A stretch of 64,000 nt of DNA from Sphingomonas vulcanisoli. GTDB lineage: Bacteria > Pseudomonadota > Alphaproteobacteria > Sphingomonadales > Sphingomonadaceae. Location: assembly GCF_011761305.1 (NCBI RefSeq), contig NZ_JAAOZC010000008.1, positions 1-64,000 on the forward strand, read 5' to 3'. The position numbers were made by a program, and so were the translations under genes. This document shows, one piece after another, positions 9,274-17,957 of this stretch. The notes below the pieces were generated by a model, which was given only the letters and a program-made list of their open reading frames with translations, was not told where the DNA came from and searched no databases. Position 1 is the first letter of the stretch; the number at the start of each line of letters is the position of its first letter.

Positions 9274-11394
9274 GTGCTGCGCCAATATGAGCTGGTCGAT
9301 CGGGTTTTAAGCTACGATCCCGACGCCGATGAGGCGTTGATCAACCGCGCCTATGTTTTCTCGATGGCCGCGCACGGGTCTCAGAAGCGCGCCTCGGGCG
9401 ATCCCTATTACAGCCATCCGATCGAGGTCGCGGGTATCCTCACCGATCTGCGGCTGGATGATGAGACGATCGCCACCGCCATCCTCCACGATACGATCGA
9501 GGATACGGTCGCCACCTATGAGGATATCGAGAAGCGTTTCGGCCCCTCGGTCGCGCGGCTGGTCGATGGTGTCACCAAGCTTTCCAAAATCGAGGCGCAG
9601 AGCGAGAACGAACGCGCCGCCGAGAACCTCCGCAAATTCCTGCTGGCCATGTCCGACGACATCCGCGTGCTATTGGTGAAGCTCGCCGATCGGCTGCACA
9701 ATATGCGGACGCTCCACTTCATCTCCAATCCCGACAAGCGCCGCCGCATCGCGCGCGAGACGATGGAGATTTATGCGCCGCTCGCCGAACGGATCGGCAT
9801 GTATGAGTTCATGAAGGAGATGCAGAGCCTCGCCTTCGAACAGCTCGAACCCGACGCCTACGCATCGATCACCAAGCATATCGAGCAGATGCGCGAGGGC
9901 GGCGGCGATCGGGTTTCGCGCATCTCCTCGGGCGTCCGCCTGCTGCTCGGCCAGAAAGGCATCCAGGCCGAGGTCGAGGGGCGCGAGAAGCATCCCTATT
10001 CGATCTGGCGCAAGATGACCGAGCGCCACATCAGCTTCGAGCAGCTTTCGGACATCATGGCCTTCCGCGTGATCGTCGACGATATCGAGCAATGCTATAA
10101 GGCGCTGGGCCTGATCCACGAGCGCTGGCCGATGGTGCCCGGCCGCTTCAAGGATTATATCTCGACGCCCAAGCGCAACGGCTATCGATCGCTTCACACC
10201 GCGGTGATTCATACCGAACGGGTGCGCATCGAGATCCAGATCCGCACCAAGGCGATGCATGCCGAGGCCGAATATGGCGTCGCCGCGCATTGGGCTTACA
10301 AGCAGGGCGCGCCGCTCCGCGCCGAGGCCTATGGCAGCTGGATCAAGGATCTGGTCGAGATCCTCGACAATGCCGACAGCCCGGAAGAGCTGCTCGAACA
10401 TACCCGCATGGCGATGTACCAGGATCGCATCTTCGCCTTCACCCCGAAGGGCGAGCTGATCCAGCTCCCCAAGGGCGCGACCCCGGTCGATTTCGCCTAT
10501 CAGGTCCACACCGATCTGGGCGACGAGACCGTGGGCGCCAAGATCAACGGCCGCGTCGTGCCGCTGCGCACCCAGATCAACAATGGCGATCAGGTGGCGA
10601 TCCTGCGCTCGCGGGGGCAGGAGCCGCAGCCCGCCTGGCTCAACTTCGTCGTCACCGGCAAGGCGCGCGCCGAGGTGCGGCGCTACGTGCGGCAGAAGGA
10701 GCAGGCCGAGCAGGTCGCGCTGGGCCGCCAGCTCTACGCCGGCATCGTAGCGCGGCTGCCCGCGGCGCTCGGCGCGAAGGCGCTCAAGGAGGGGCTCAAG
10801 CGGCTGCGGCTGGCCGACGAGGACCGGCTGATGGAGGCGATCGCGCGCCGCAAGCTCACCGATGCGCAGGTGATGGAAGCGCTGATGCCCGGTTCGTCGG
10901 AAGGCGCGACGCCGGCCCGGAAAGCGGCGCCGCAGACCGTCTCGATCAAGGGGCTGACGGCGGGCCTCGCCTTCGATCTCGCGCCCTGCTGCACACCCGT
11001 GCCGGGGGACCGGATCGTCGGCGTGCGGCTGGCCGATGCGCCGGTGATGGTCCACGCGATCGAATGCCCGGTGCTCGCCGAAACCGCGGAGGAGGATTGG
11101 ATCGATTGCGCCTGGGGCGACGGCAGCGAGGGCGGCACCGCGCGGCTGGCGATCGTCGTCAAGAACGAGCCCGGATCGCTGGGCGTGATGGCGAGCATCC
11201 TGGGCGCGCAGGGCGCCAACATCGTCAACCTCAACCTTGCCGAGCGCGACCAGAGCTTCCACCATTTCCAGGTGCTGATCGAGGTGCATGATCTCCAGCA
11301 TTTGATGCGCATCCTCGCCGGGCTGCGCGCGGCGGATGCGGTGGTCAGCGCCGAGCGGGTCGAGGCGGCGGTAAGTCAGGTCGCGGCGGCGTAA
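9274..11394 (+). CDS. spoT: Bifunctional (p)ppGpp synthetase/hydrolase (Rel/Spo homologue)
   Basis: A 706-residue long-form RSH enzyme. In order: an HD hydrolase domain (YSHPIEVAGIL, then LHDTIEDT at 71-78), a synthetase domain with GRFKDYISTPKRNGYRS near residue 289, a TGS domain (FAFTPKGELIQLP, about 385-445), a CCTPVPGD zinc-finger-type segment near 571, and a C-terminal ACT domain (about 625-705). Both catalytic halves look intact, so the protein should make and degrade ppGpp, the stringent-response alarmone. Alphaproteobacteria normally carry a single such enzyme. The frame opens at GTG (9274), and the conserved N-terminus rules out a later start. Confidence 0.95.
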   Translation: MLRQYELVDRVLSYDPDADEALINRAYVFSMAAHGSQKRASGDPYYSHPIEVAGILTDLRLDDETIATAILHDTIEDTVATYEDIEKRFGPSVARLVDGVTKLSKIEAQSENERAAENLRKFLLAMSDDIRVLLVKLADRLHNMRTLHFISNPDKRRRIARETMEIYAPLAERIGMYEFMKEMQSLAFEQLEPDAYASITKHIEQMREGGGDRVSRISSGVRLLLGQKGIQAEVEGREKHPYSIWRKMTERHISFEQLSDIMAFRVIVDDIEQCYKALGLIHERWPMVPGRFKDYISTPKRNGYRSLHTAVIHTERVRIEIQIRTKAMHAEAEYGVAAHWAYKQGAPLRAEAYGSWIKDLVEILDNADSPEELLEHTRMAMYQDRIFAFTPKGELIQLPKGATPVDFAYQVHTDLGDETVGAKINGRVVPLRTQINNGDQVAILRSRGQEPQPAWLNFVVTGKARAEVRRYVRQKEQAEQVALGRQLYAGIVARLPAALGAKALKEGLKRLRLADEDRLMEAIARRKLTDAQVMEALMPGSSEGATPARKAAPQTVSIKGLTAGLAFDLAPCCTPVPGDRIVGVRLADAPVMVHAIECPVLAETAEEDWIDCAWGDGSEGGTARLAIVVKNEPGSLGVMASILGAQGANIVNLNLAERDQSFHHFQVLIEVHDLQHLMRILAGLRAADAVVSAERVEAAVSQVAAA

Positions 11395-11395
11395 T

Positions 11396-11507
11396 CCCTC
11401 TCCCTGCAGGGAGAGGGAGGGAGCGCCGCAAGGCGCGGAAGGGTGAGGGCGCCACCCTCTCGATAACGCGGTCACCCTCACCCAACCCTCCCTCAAGGGA
11501 GAGGGCT
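11396..11507. repeat. Family B palindromic repeat, copy 1 (spoT/nusB convergent)
   Basis: It opens CCCTCTCCCTGCAGGGAGAG and closes CTCAAGGGAGAGGG. The inner pair is GAAGGGTGAGGGCGCC with CACCCTCACCC, around a GATAACG centre. It fills the whole gap between the convergent spoT and nusB genes and could act as a bidirectional transcript end. Confidence 0.8.
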
Positions 11508-11962
11508 TAAGACCGCGCCTTCTTCCCGATCGCGTCCAGCAACCCGTTGACGAACCCAGTCTCGCGCTTGCCGTAAAAAGCGTCCGCGACATCGGCATAT
11601 TCGCTGACGATCGCCTTGGTCGGCACATCGATCCGCGCCAGCATCTCATAGGTCCCCGCGCGCACGATCTGGCGCAGCAGCTTGTCCAGCCGCTCGATCG
11701 ACCAGCCGCTCGCCAGATTCGCGCCGATCAGCGCATCCACTTCCGCGCGCCGCGCCGAGACGCCGCGCACCAGATCATCGAAAAAGGCGACATCGGCATC
11801 GGCATATTCGACATCCTCGATCGTCGCGCCCAGCCGATGCTGGTGGAATTCGTCGAGCAATTTGGCGAGCGGCGTGCCCTCCATCTCCTGCTGATACAGC
11901 GCCTGCACCGCCGCCAGCCGTGCCGCCGAGCGCGACTGGCTGCTCTTCTTCGGGCGGCTCAA
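11507..11962 (-). CDS. nusB: Transcription antitermination factor NusB
   Basis: A 151-residue protein with the NusB opening SAARLAAVQALYQQEMEGT, a central VDALIGANLASGWSIERLDKLLRQIVRAGTYE (given here only as the recognisable helix run) and the C-terminal FVNGLLDAIGK. With NusE (S10) it binds boxA RNA and prevents premature termination in rRNA operons. The frame appears to open at TTG (11962), whose last bases overlap the hisD stop (TTGA); the next ATG would delete the conserved first helix. It is the third gene after hisG and hisD on the minus strand, and its stop abuts a family B repeat. Confidence 0.93.
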   Translation of the reverse strand: MSRPKKSSQSRSAARLAAVQALYQQEMEGTPLAKLLDEFHQHRLGATIEDVEYADADVAFFDDLVRGVSARRAEVDALIGANLASGWSIERLDKLLRQIVRAGTYEMLARIDVPTKAIVSEYADVADAFYGKRETGFVNGLLDAIGKKARS

Positions 11963-13242
11963 AGCCGCACCGCGATCGATTGGGCGTGCGCGGGCAGCCC
12001 CTCCGCCTCGGCAAGCGCGACGGCGGCGGGGCCAACGACGGCGAGGCTCGCGGGCGAGCAGGCGATGAACGAGGTGCGTTTCATAAAATCCAGTACCGAG
12101 AGGCCCGAGGCGAACCGCGCGCGCCGCCCGGTCGGCAGCACATGGTTCGGCCCGGCGATATAGTCGCCCACGGCCTCGGGCGTGTGGCGACCGAGGAAGA
12201 CGGAGCCCGCGTGGCGGACCTTGGCAAACAGCGCGTCAGGATCGGCGGTGGCCAGTTCGAGATGCTCGGGCGCGAGGCGATCGACCAGCGGCAGCGCGGC
12301 TTCGAGCATGGGGACGAGGATGATCGCGCCGTTGGCGTCCCAGGCGGCGCGCGCGGTGTCGCCGGTCTGCAGGCGCGCGATCTGGGCATCTACCTCAACC
12401 GCAACCGCTTCGCCGAAAGCGGCATCGTCGGTCAACAGGATCGATTGGCTGGTGGGATCATGTTCGGCCTGGCTGAGCAGATCGGCAGCGATCCACGCCG
12501 GATCGTTGGCGCCATCGGCGACCACCACGATCTCGGACGGCCCCGCGACCATGTCGATACCGACGACGCCATAAAGCTGGCGCTTGGCCTCCGCGACCCA
12601 GGCATTGCCCGGCCCGACGACGACATCAACGGGCGCGATCGTGTCCGTACCATAAGCCAGCGCCGCGATCGCCTGCGCGCCGCCGATCCGCCACACCTCA
12701 TCCACCTCCGCTATGGCGGCGGCGGCGAGGACGAGCGGATTGATCAGGCCACCCGGCGTCGGCGTCACCATGGCCAGACGATCGACGCCTGCGACCTTGG
12801 CGGGAATAGCGTTCATCAGCACGGAAGAGGGATAGGCCGCACGCCCACCGGGCACATACAGCCCCGCCGCCTCCACCGCATTCCACCGCGCGCCGAGGCG
12901 GATGCCGGCAGCGTCGGTATGATCGCGATCGGCGGGGCGCTGCTCGGCATGGTAGGTGCGGATGCGCTCGGCGGCGAGTTCGAGCGCCTTGCGTAGCTCC
13001 GGCTCAAGCCTATCCAGCGCCGCGTGGCAATCCTCCCGCGAGATCCGCCAGCCGCCCGCATCGAGGTCATGCCGATCGAACCGCTGCGTATAGTCCCGCA
13101 CCGCCGCATCGCCCTGCTCCCGCACGGAGCGCAGGATCGCGCTTACGTCACGCGAGACGTCCTCATCAGCCTCGCGGCGGGCGTTGACCAGCGCGGAGAA
13201 GGCAGGAGCGAAGTCGGCGGAGGAAGCATCGAGGCGGATCAC
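11959..13242 (-). CDS. hisD: Histidinol dehydrogenase
   Basis: A 427-residue enzyme that performs the last two NAD-dependent oxidations of histidine synthesis (histidinol to histidine). Recognisable features are GPGNAWVAEAKRQLYG, the zinc-ligand region SQAEHDPTSQS and the C-terminal HTPEAVGDYIAGPNHVLPT. The start is GTG (13242), giving VIRLDASSADF; the length matches the family. It lies downstream of hisG with a family B repeat between them, and overlaps nusB by 4 bp, so his and nus functions share a transcript. Confidence 0.95.
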   Translation of the reverse strand: MIRLDASSADFAPAFSALVNARREADEDVSRDVSAILRSVREQGDAAVRDYTQRFDRHDLDAGGWRISREDCHAALDRLEPELRKALELAAERIRTYHAEQRPADRDHTDAAGIRLGARWNAVEAAGLYVPGGRAAYPSSVLMNAIPAKVAGVDRLAMVTPTPGGLINPLVLAAAAIAEVDEVWRIGGAQAIAALAYGTDTIAPVDVVVGPGNAWVAEAKRQLYGVVGIDMVAGPSEIVVVADGANDPAWIAADLLSQAEHDPTSQSILLTDDAAFGEAVAVEVDAQIARLQTGDTARAAWDANGAIILVPMLEAALPLVDRLAPEHLELATADPDALFAKVRHAGSVFLGRHTPEAVGDYIAGPNHVLPTGRRARFASGLSVLDFMKRTSFIACSPASLAVVGPAAVALAEAEGLPAHAQSIAVRL

Positions 13243-13245
13243 AAA

Positions 13246-13362
13246 GCCCTCTCCCCTTTGGGGAGAGGGTTGGGAGAGGGGGAGTCGGTCGCGATCAGGC
13301 GAGAGGTCTGGTCATCGCCAGCCCCCTCTCCCCAACCCTCTCCCCGCCAGCGGGGAGAGGGA
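13246..13362. repeat. Family B palindromic repeat, copy 2 (hisG-hisD)
   Basis: CCCTCTCCCCTTTGGGGAGAG at the left (broken hairpin arm) and CCCGCCAGCGGGGAGAGGG at the right, with GGTTGGGAGAGGG opposed to CCCTCTCCCCAACC. It sits between two co-transcribed his genes, so it is probably present in the mRNA. Confidence 0.75.
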
Positions 13363-13371
13363 GTTAGGCGC

Positions 13372-14037
13372 TCAGGCCGCACGGGCCTGCTCCACCGCGC
13401 TCCGAAACGCCTCGATCAACGGCAGCACCTGCGCCGCCCGTGTCTTGAACGCCGCCCGATTGGCGATCAGCCGCGCGGAGACCTGCGTGATCACCTCCAC
13501 CTCGACCAGTCCATTTTCCTTGAGCGTCCGCCCCGACGAGACCAGATCGACGATCCGGCTCGACAGCCCCAGCACCGGGGCGATCTCCATCGCGCCGTTC
13601 AATTTGATGCACTCGGCCTGCACGCCCCTAGCCTCGAAATGGCGGCGGGTGAGGTTGGGATATTTGGTGGCGACGCGGACGTGGCTCCAGCCGCGCGGAT
13701 CGTCCTTGGCGGCCATGTCGGCGGGCTCGGCGACCGAAAGGCGGCAGTGGCCGATATCGAGGTCGACCGGCGCGTAGAGCTCGGAGTAGGCATATTCCAT
13801 CAGCACGTCCGATCCGACGATGCCGAGCTGCGCCGCGCCGTGGGCGACGAAGGTGGCGACATCGAAGGCGCGAACGCGGATCAGGCTGATATCGGGCCGA
13901 TCGGTGGCGAAGCGCAGCGCGCGGCTGTCCTCATCAGCAAAGGCGGGCTCCGGCGTGATGCCGGCGGCCGCGAACAACGGCATCACCTCGGCGAGGATGC
14001 GCCCCTTGGGGACGGCAATGATGATCGGATGGGCCAT
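13372..14037 (-). CDS. hisG: ATP phosphoribosyltransferase catalytic subunit, short form
   Basis: A 221-residue enzyme that condenses ATP with PRPP in the first committed step of histidine synthesis. It starts [15 protein letters not shown] and has the PRPP-binding region [14 protein letters not shown]. At about 220 residues it is the short HisG-S form, lacking the C-terminal regulatory ACT-like domain; this form normally works as a hetero-octamer with HisZ. No hisZ is visible in the window. The ATG at 14037 is chosen over an in-frame ATG at 14076, which would add a non-conserved Pro/Arg leader. It is first of a hisG-hisD-nusB series. Confidence 0.93.
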   Translation of the reverse strand: MAHPIIIAVPKGRILAEVMPLFAAAGITPEPAFADEDSRALRFATDRPDISLIRVRAFDVATFVAHGAAQLGIVGSDVLMEYAYSELYAPVDLDIGHCRLSVAEPADMAAKDDPRGWSHVRVATKYPNLTRRHFEARGVQAECIKLNGAMEIAPVLGLSSRIVDLVSSGRTLKENGLVEVEVITQVSARLIANRAAFKTRAAQVLPLIEAFRSAVEQARAA

Positions 14038-14101
14038 GGGAGGTGCGCGCTTAGCGGGAGAGGCGCGCGGCGGCAAGAAACCGGACGGATATGTCCTAAA
14101 A

Positions 14102-14190
14102 CGTCATGCCGGACGTGTTCCGGCATCCACCCATCCGCAAGCTCAGGAATCTATTGCTGGGTGGACCCCGGAACACGTCCGGGGTGACGA
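14102..14190. repeat. Family E palindromic repeat, copy 1
   Basis: CGTCATGCCGGACGTGTTCC at the left is mirrored by GGAACACGTCCGGGGTGACG at the right, with a less regular centre (CATCCGCAAGCTC). It lies between valS and hisG, both on the minus strand. A second copy is at 29272. Confidence 0.8.
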
Positions 14191-14202
14191 AAGACTAGCA
14201 AG

Positions 14203-17200
14203 TCAGCCCAACCGCGCCAACGCCGCGCGCAGCCGCTCCGCCTCGGCGGACTTGGCGGCATGATCCTCCCGCGCCTTGGCGACCGCCTCGGGCTTGGCCT
14301 TCTCGACGAAGGAGGGGTTGTTGAGACGGCCGGCAAGCGAGGCTGCTTCCTTTTCGGCTGCCTCAAGATTTTTCCTAAGCCGCGCCTCCTCCGCGACGAG
14401 ATCGATCAAATCGCCAACGAGCAGAATATAATCGATCCCATCGACTACAACTTGGAGGCGCCCTTTTAGCGACGGCTGGTAGGTAATCCGGTCGGTCTCC
14501 GTTCCCGTTGCCAGTTGGATCGCGATTCCAGTGCTTATGAATTCCGCATTGTCGATTCTTGCCAAGCGCGAAAGCGCCTTTGCCTGACGACGAACACGAT
14601 CGATCAAGTTCGGGTTCGGTGTCGCAGACACGAGATCGCCGGACTTGAGCTCGCGCTGCTCCAAAATGATGAGGTTAGTTCTTGCGCCAGGCGGCACATT
14701 TACATCCGCCCGCGCCGCCCGGATCGCGCTGACGAGGCGGATCAGCCACTCCACCTCGGCCACCGCGCTCTGATCGATCGAAACCGCATCCACCTTGGGC
14801 CATTCCGCCACGATCAGATCATGATCGCGCGCCGCCAGCGCGCGCCACAATTCCTCGGTGATGAAGGGCATGAAGGGGTGGAGCATTACCAGGATGCGAT
14901 CGAGCACCCAGCCCGCCACCGCCTTGGTCTCGCCCGGCATTTCATTGCCGAGGCCGGGCTTGATCAGCTCCAGATACCAGTCGCAGAATTGCGCCCAGAC
15001 GAACTGATAGACGGTGTTCGCCGCCTCATCGAAGCGCAGGTCCGCCAGCGCCAGATCGAGCGCCTGCACGGTGCGAACCGTCTCGGCGACGATCCATTTG
15101 TCGACCGCGTTGATCTGCTCGGGCGGCTCCTGCCGCGTCGATCCGCCGATGCCGTTCGATTGCGCGAAGCGGGCGGCGTTCCAGAGCTTGGTGGCGAAGT
15201 TCCGATAGCCCTCGACGCGCTTCTCATCCAGCTTGATGTCCCGCCCCTGGCTCTCCATCGCCGCCAGCGTGAAGCGCAGCGCATCGGCGCCATATTTGTC
15301 GATCAGGCCGAGCGGATCGACGGTGTTGCCCTTGGACTTGGACATTTTGGAGCCATCGGGCGCGCGCACCAGCCCGTGCAGGTACAGCGTTTTCCACGGC
15401 GCCTCCCCCATGAAATGCAACCCCTGCATCGCCATCCGCGCATCCCAGAAGAACAGGATATCGAAGCCGGAGATGAGGACATCGTTGGGGTAGTGGCGGG
15501 CGAGGAGGGTTTTTGCCGGGGCGGACGCCGCCCCCCGCCCGATTGTGTCGAGCGTAGTCGAGACACGTTCGACCGCACCGCCTGAGGTACGTCCCTCGAC
15601 TTCGCTCGGGACGAACGGGGTTTGGGGTGCGCCATCGGGCCAGCCGAGCGTCGCGAAGGGCCAGAGGGCGGAAGAGAACCAGGTGTCGAGCACGTCACGA
15701 TCACGGCGCAGGACGACAGTATTTGCTTCTGATTGACCACGATCCTCCCAGTCGTCGGAGAATCGGATCGTGGCATCGTTCGGGTAGTAAGCCCGCGCCT
15801 GAGCAAGCGCTTCTTCATCGCTGTCAGCAACGAAAATTTTCTCGGAGATCGGCATTCGGGTGGTTGGGCGCCAGTTGGCGTCTACCCGAATCACGTCGCC
15901 TGTAATCAAGCTGCCATCATCGCGGAGGCCCGGCCCGAACCACGCCGGGATCTGATGCCCCCACCACAATTGCCGCGACACGCACCAAGGCTGGATATTC
16001 TCCAGCCACTGATACCAGGTCTTCTTCCACGTCTCGGGCACCACGCGGATCGCGCCCGATCGCACCGCCTCGATCGCCGGGCCGGCGAGCGCTTTGGCAT
16101 CGACATACCATTGATCGGTCAGCCAAGGCTCGATCACCACGCCCGAGCGATCGCCATAAGGCGTCTGGATCACGCGATCCTCGACCTTTTCCAGCGCACC
16201 CGCCTCTTCGAGCAGCTTCACGATCACATCGCGCGCCTCGAAGCGATCGAGGCCGAGCAAGTCGGCGGGGATCAGCCCGTCGGCGGTCTGGGTGATGGCG
16301 CCCGAGGCATCGAGCATGTTGAGCATCTCGGCCGCCTTGAAGCCCGCCCGCTTGCCCACTTCGAAATCGTTGAAGTCGTGCCCCGGCGTGATCTTCACCG
16401 CGCCCGATCCCAGCTCCGGATCGGCATGATCGTCCGCCACGATCGGGATCAGCCGCCCGGTGATCGGCAGGCACACCTGCTTGCCGATCAGCGCCTTGTA
16501 TCGCGCGTCCTCCGGGTTCACCGCCACCGCCATATCGGCGAGCATCGTCTCGGGCCGCGTCGTCGCAACCGAGATCGATCCCGATCCATCGGCCAGCGGG
16601 TAGCGCAGGTGCCAGAATTTGCCGTTCACCTCCCGGGTCTCGACCTCGAGGTCCGAGATGGCGGTGCGGAAGTGCGGATCCCAGTTGACCAGGCGCTTGT
16701 CGCGATAGAGCAGGCCCTGATTGTAGAGATCAACGAACACCTTCACGACGGCCTTCGAAAAGCCCTCGTCCATCGTGAAGCGCTCGTTGGCCCAATCGCA
16801 CGATGCGCCGAGGCGGCGGAGCTGGCGGGTGATCTGCCCCCCGCTCGTCGCCTTCCATTCCCAGACATGGTCCAGAAACGCCTCGCGCCCCATCTCCTGC
16901 CGCTTGAGGCCCTGGCTGGCGATGTTGCGCTCGACCACCATCTGCGTGGCGATGCCGGCGTGATCGGTGCCGACCACCCACAGCGCATCCTTGCCCTGCA
17001 GCCGGGCGTGGCGGATCAGGATATCCTGCAGCGTATTATCCAGCGCATGGCCGATGTGCAGGCTGCCGGTCACGTTCGGCGGCGGGATGACGATCGTGAA
17101 CGGCTCCCGGTCCTCGCGCGCGGGGCGGAACAGGCCGCGGCTCTCCCAATAAGGATACCAGTGCGCCTCGATACCGGCGGGGTCGAAGGTCTTGTCGATC

Positions 17201-17205
17201 GTCAT
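14203..17205 (-). CDS. valS: Valyl-tRNA synthetase (contains an in-frame repeat insertion)
   Basis: A 1000-residue class I aminoacyl-tRNA synthetase that charges tRNA-Val. The HIGH motif is in [12 protein letters not shown] (H49-H52) and KMSKS is at 620-624; the C-terminal anticodon-binding region and a final coiled coil ([19 protein letters not shown]) are present. Oddly, residues about 529-555 (FVPSEVEGR ... ERVSTTLDT) are the translation of a family D repeat lying between FATLGWPD and [17 protein letters not shown], a place where ordinary ValRS enzymes have only a short linker. The frame continues cleanly on both sides, so the gene is likely functional. A family E repeat follows the stop. 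Confidence 0.95.
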   Translation of the reverse strand: MTIDKTFDPAGIEAHWYPYWESRGLFRPAREDREPFTIVIPPPNVTGSLHIGHALDNTLQDILIRHARLQGKDALWVVGTDHAGIATQMVVERNIASQGLKRQEMGREAFLDHVWEWKATSGGQITRQLRRLGASCDWANERFTMDEGFSKAVVKVFVDLYNQGLLYRDKRLVNWDPHFRTAISDLEVETREVNGKFWHLRYPLADGSGSISVATTRPETMLADMAVAVNPEDARYKALIGKQVCLPITGRLIPIVADDHADPELGSGAVKITPGHDFNDFEVGKRAGFKAAEMLNMLDASGAITQTADGLIPADLLGLDRFEARDVIVKLLEEAGALEKVEDRVIQTPYGDRSGVVIEPWLTDQWYVDAKALAGPAIEAVRSGAIRVVPETWKKTWYQWLENIQPWCVSRQLWWGHQIPAWFGPGLRDDGSLITGDVIRVDANWRPTTRMPISEKIFVADSDEEALAQARAYYPNDATIRFSDDWEDRGQSEANTVVLRRDRDVLDTWFSSALWPFATLGWPDGAPQTPFVPSEVEGRTSGGAVERVSTTLDTIGRGAASAPAKTLLARHYPNDVLISGFDILFFWDARMAMQGLHFMGEAPWKTLYLHGLVRAPDGSKMSKSKGNTVDPLGLIDKYGADALRFTLAAMESQGRDIKLDEKRVEGYRNFATKLWNAARFAQSNGIGGSTRQEPPEQINAVDKWIVAETVRTVQALDLALADLRFDEAANTVYQFVWAQFCDWYLELIKPGLGNEMPGETKAVAGWVLDRILVMLHPFMPFITEELWRALAARDHDLIVAEWPKVDAVSIDQSAVAEVEWLIRLVSAIRAARADVNVPPGARTNLIILEQRELKSGDLVSATPNPNLIDRVRRQAKALSRLARIDNAEFISTGIAIQLATGTETDRITYQPSLKGRLQVVVDGIDYILLVGDLIDLVAEEARLRKNLEAAEKEAASLAGRLNNPSFVEKAKPEAVAKAREDHAAKSAEAERLRAALARLG
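15541..15620. repeat. Family D palindromic repeat inside valS, in frame
   Basis: The plus strand reads TGTGTCGAGCGTAGTCGAG at the left and CCCTCGACTTCGCTCGGGAC then GAACGGGG at the right. This is the same element found between genes at 26222 and elsewhere. On the valS strand it is read without stops as 27 residues, and no base of the element breaks the frame. Confidence 0.9.
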
Positions 17206-17265
17206 AGGGGTGCGCTCTTAGCGATGCGTCGGCTGATTGGCACCCCTGCCTTCACCAATCGCGGG

Positions 17266-17347
17266 CCGTGCTCCGGCGCAGGCCGGAGCCCAGGGTTATG
17301 GGCGGAGCGCCCACGGCTGCTGGGCTTCGGCCTGCGCCGGAGTACGG
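17266..17347. repeat. Family C palindromic repeat, copy 1
   Basis: CCGTGCTCCGGCGCAGGCC at the left is mirrored by GGCCTGCGCCGGAGTACGG at the right, with GGCGGAGCGCCC in the centre. It lies in the 200-bp gap between divergent valS and the RidA-like gene, upstream of the latter's ribosome-binding site. A second copy is at 33029. Confidence 0.8.
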
Positions 17348-17404
17348 TGCTTGTGTGCACGGGTTGCGCAAGTATCGTATCGCCACCCAACGAAGGAGCC
17401 CTTG

Positions 17405-17830
17405 ATGCGCCACCTGCTCGCCGCCGCCCTCGCCCTGATCGCCGCCCCCTCACTGGCGGAGAACGTGCACATTCCCGCCGGCGGAATGCCCGCGGGCATG
17501 ACCGGCACGCCGCCGTTCAGCGCCGCGGTGTGGGCGGGCAACACGCTCTATGTCGCGGGCACCACCGATGGCGGCGCGCCGACCGCAAAGGACGGCGCCA
17601 AGCTGGTGCTCGATCATATCAAGGCCACGGTGGAGAAAGCCGGGCTGACGATGGACGATCTCGTCTGGGTGCAGGTGTTCGCCACCGATCTCAAGGACTT
17701 CAATGATTTCAACGCGGTCTACCGCACCTATTTCAAGGGCCCGATGCCGGCGCGCGCCTTCCTCGGCGCCGGCAGCCTGCTCGGCGGCGCGCATTTCGAG
17801 GTGATGGGGGTGGCGTATAAGGCTAAGTGA
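17405..17830 (+). CDS. Exported RidA/YjgF-family protein
   Basis: A 141-residue protein with a clear signal peptide (MRHLLAAALALIAAPSLA) before a RidA/UK114 fold: FSAAVWAGNTLYVAGTT, KATVEKAGLTMDDLVWVQVF and the ending GAHFEVMGVAYKAK. Cytosolic RidA hydrolyses reactive enamine/imine intermediates using a conserved Arg in its C-terminal RxxxxV-type segment; here the corresponding stretch reads MPARAFLGAG. The signal peptide implies a periplasmic location, so the substrate is likely to differ from RidA's. Start ATG 17405 follows AAGGAG by seven bases; longer upstream starts run through the family C repeat and are rejected. Confidence 0.85.
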   Translation: MRHLLAAALALIAAPSLAENVHIPAGGMPAGMTGTPPFSAAVWAGNTLYVAGTTDGGAPTAKDGAKLVLDHIKATVEKAGLTMDDLVWVQVFATDLKDFNDFNAVYRTYFKGPMPARAFLGAGSLLGGAHFEVMGVAYKAK

Positions 17831-17837
17831 CGCACAC

Positions 17838-17957
17838 ATCCTCCCCTTGAAGGGGAGGTGGCATCGCGCAGCGATGACGGAGGGGTGTCGTCCTCTCGAG
17901 AGCGGGATACCCCTCCACCAGCCTACGGCTGGTCCCCCTCCCCTTGCAGGGGAGGAT
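17838..17957. repeat. Family A palindromic repeat, copy 2
   Basis: ATCCTCCCCTTGAAGGGGAGG at the left (hairpin arm) and CCTCCCCTTGCAGGGGAGG at the right, around GGGGTGTCGTCCTCTCGAG. It lies between convergent genes; its right edge (GGATCA) supplies the TGA stop of the 2-hydroxyacid dehydrogenase on the minus strand. Confidence 0.85.

Noticed and set aside
9670-11649. 659-residue minus-strand frame across spoT and the adjacent repeat
   Set aside because: Antisense to the RSH enzyme; no ribosome-binding site, no domain.
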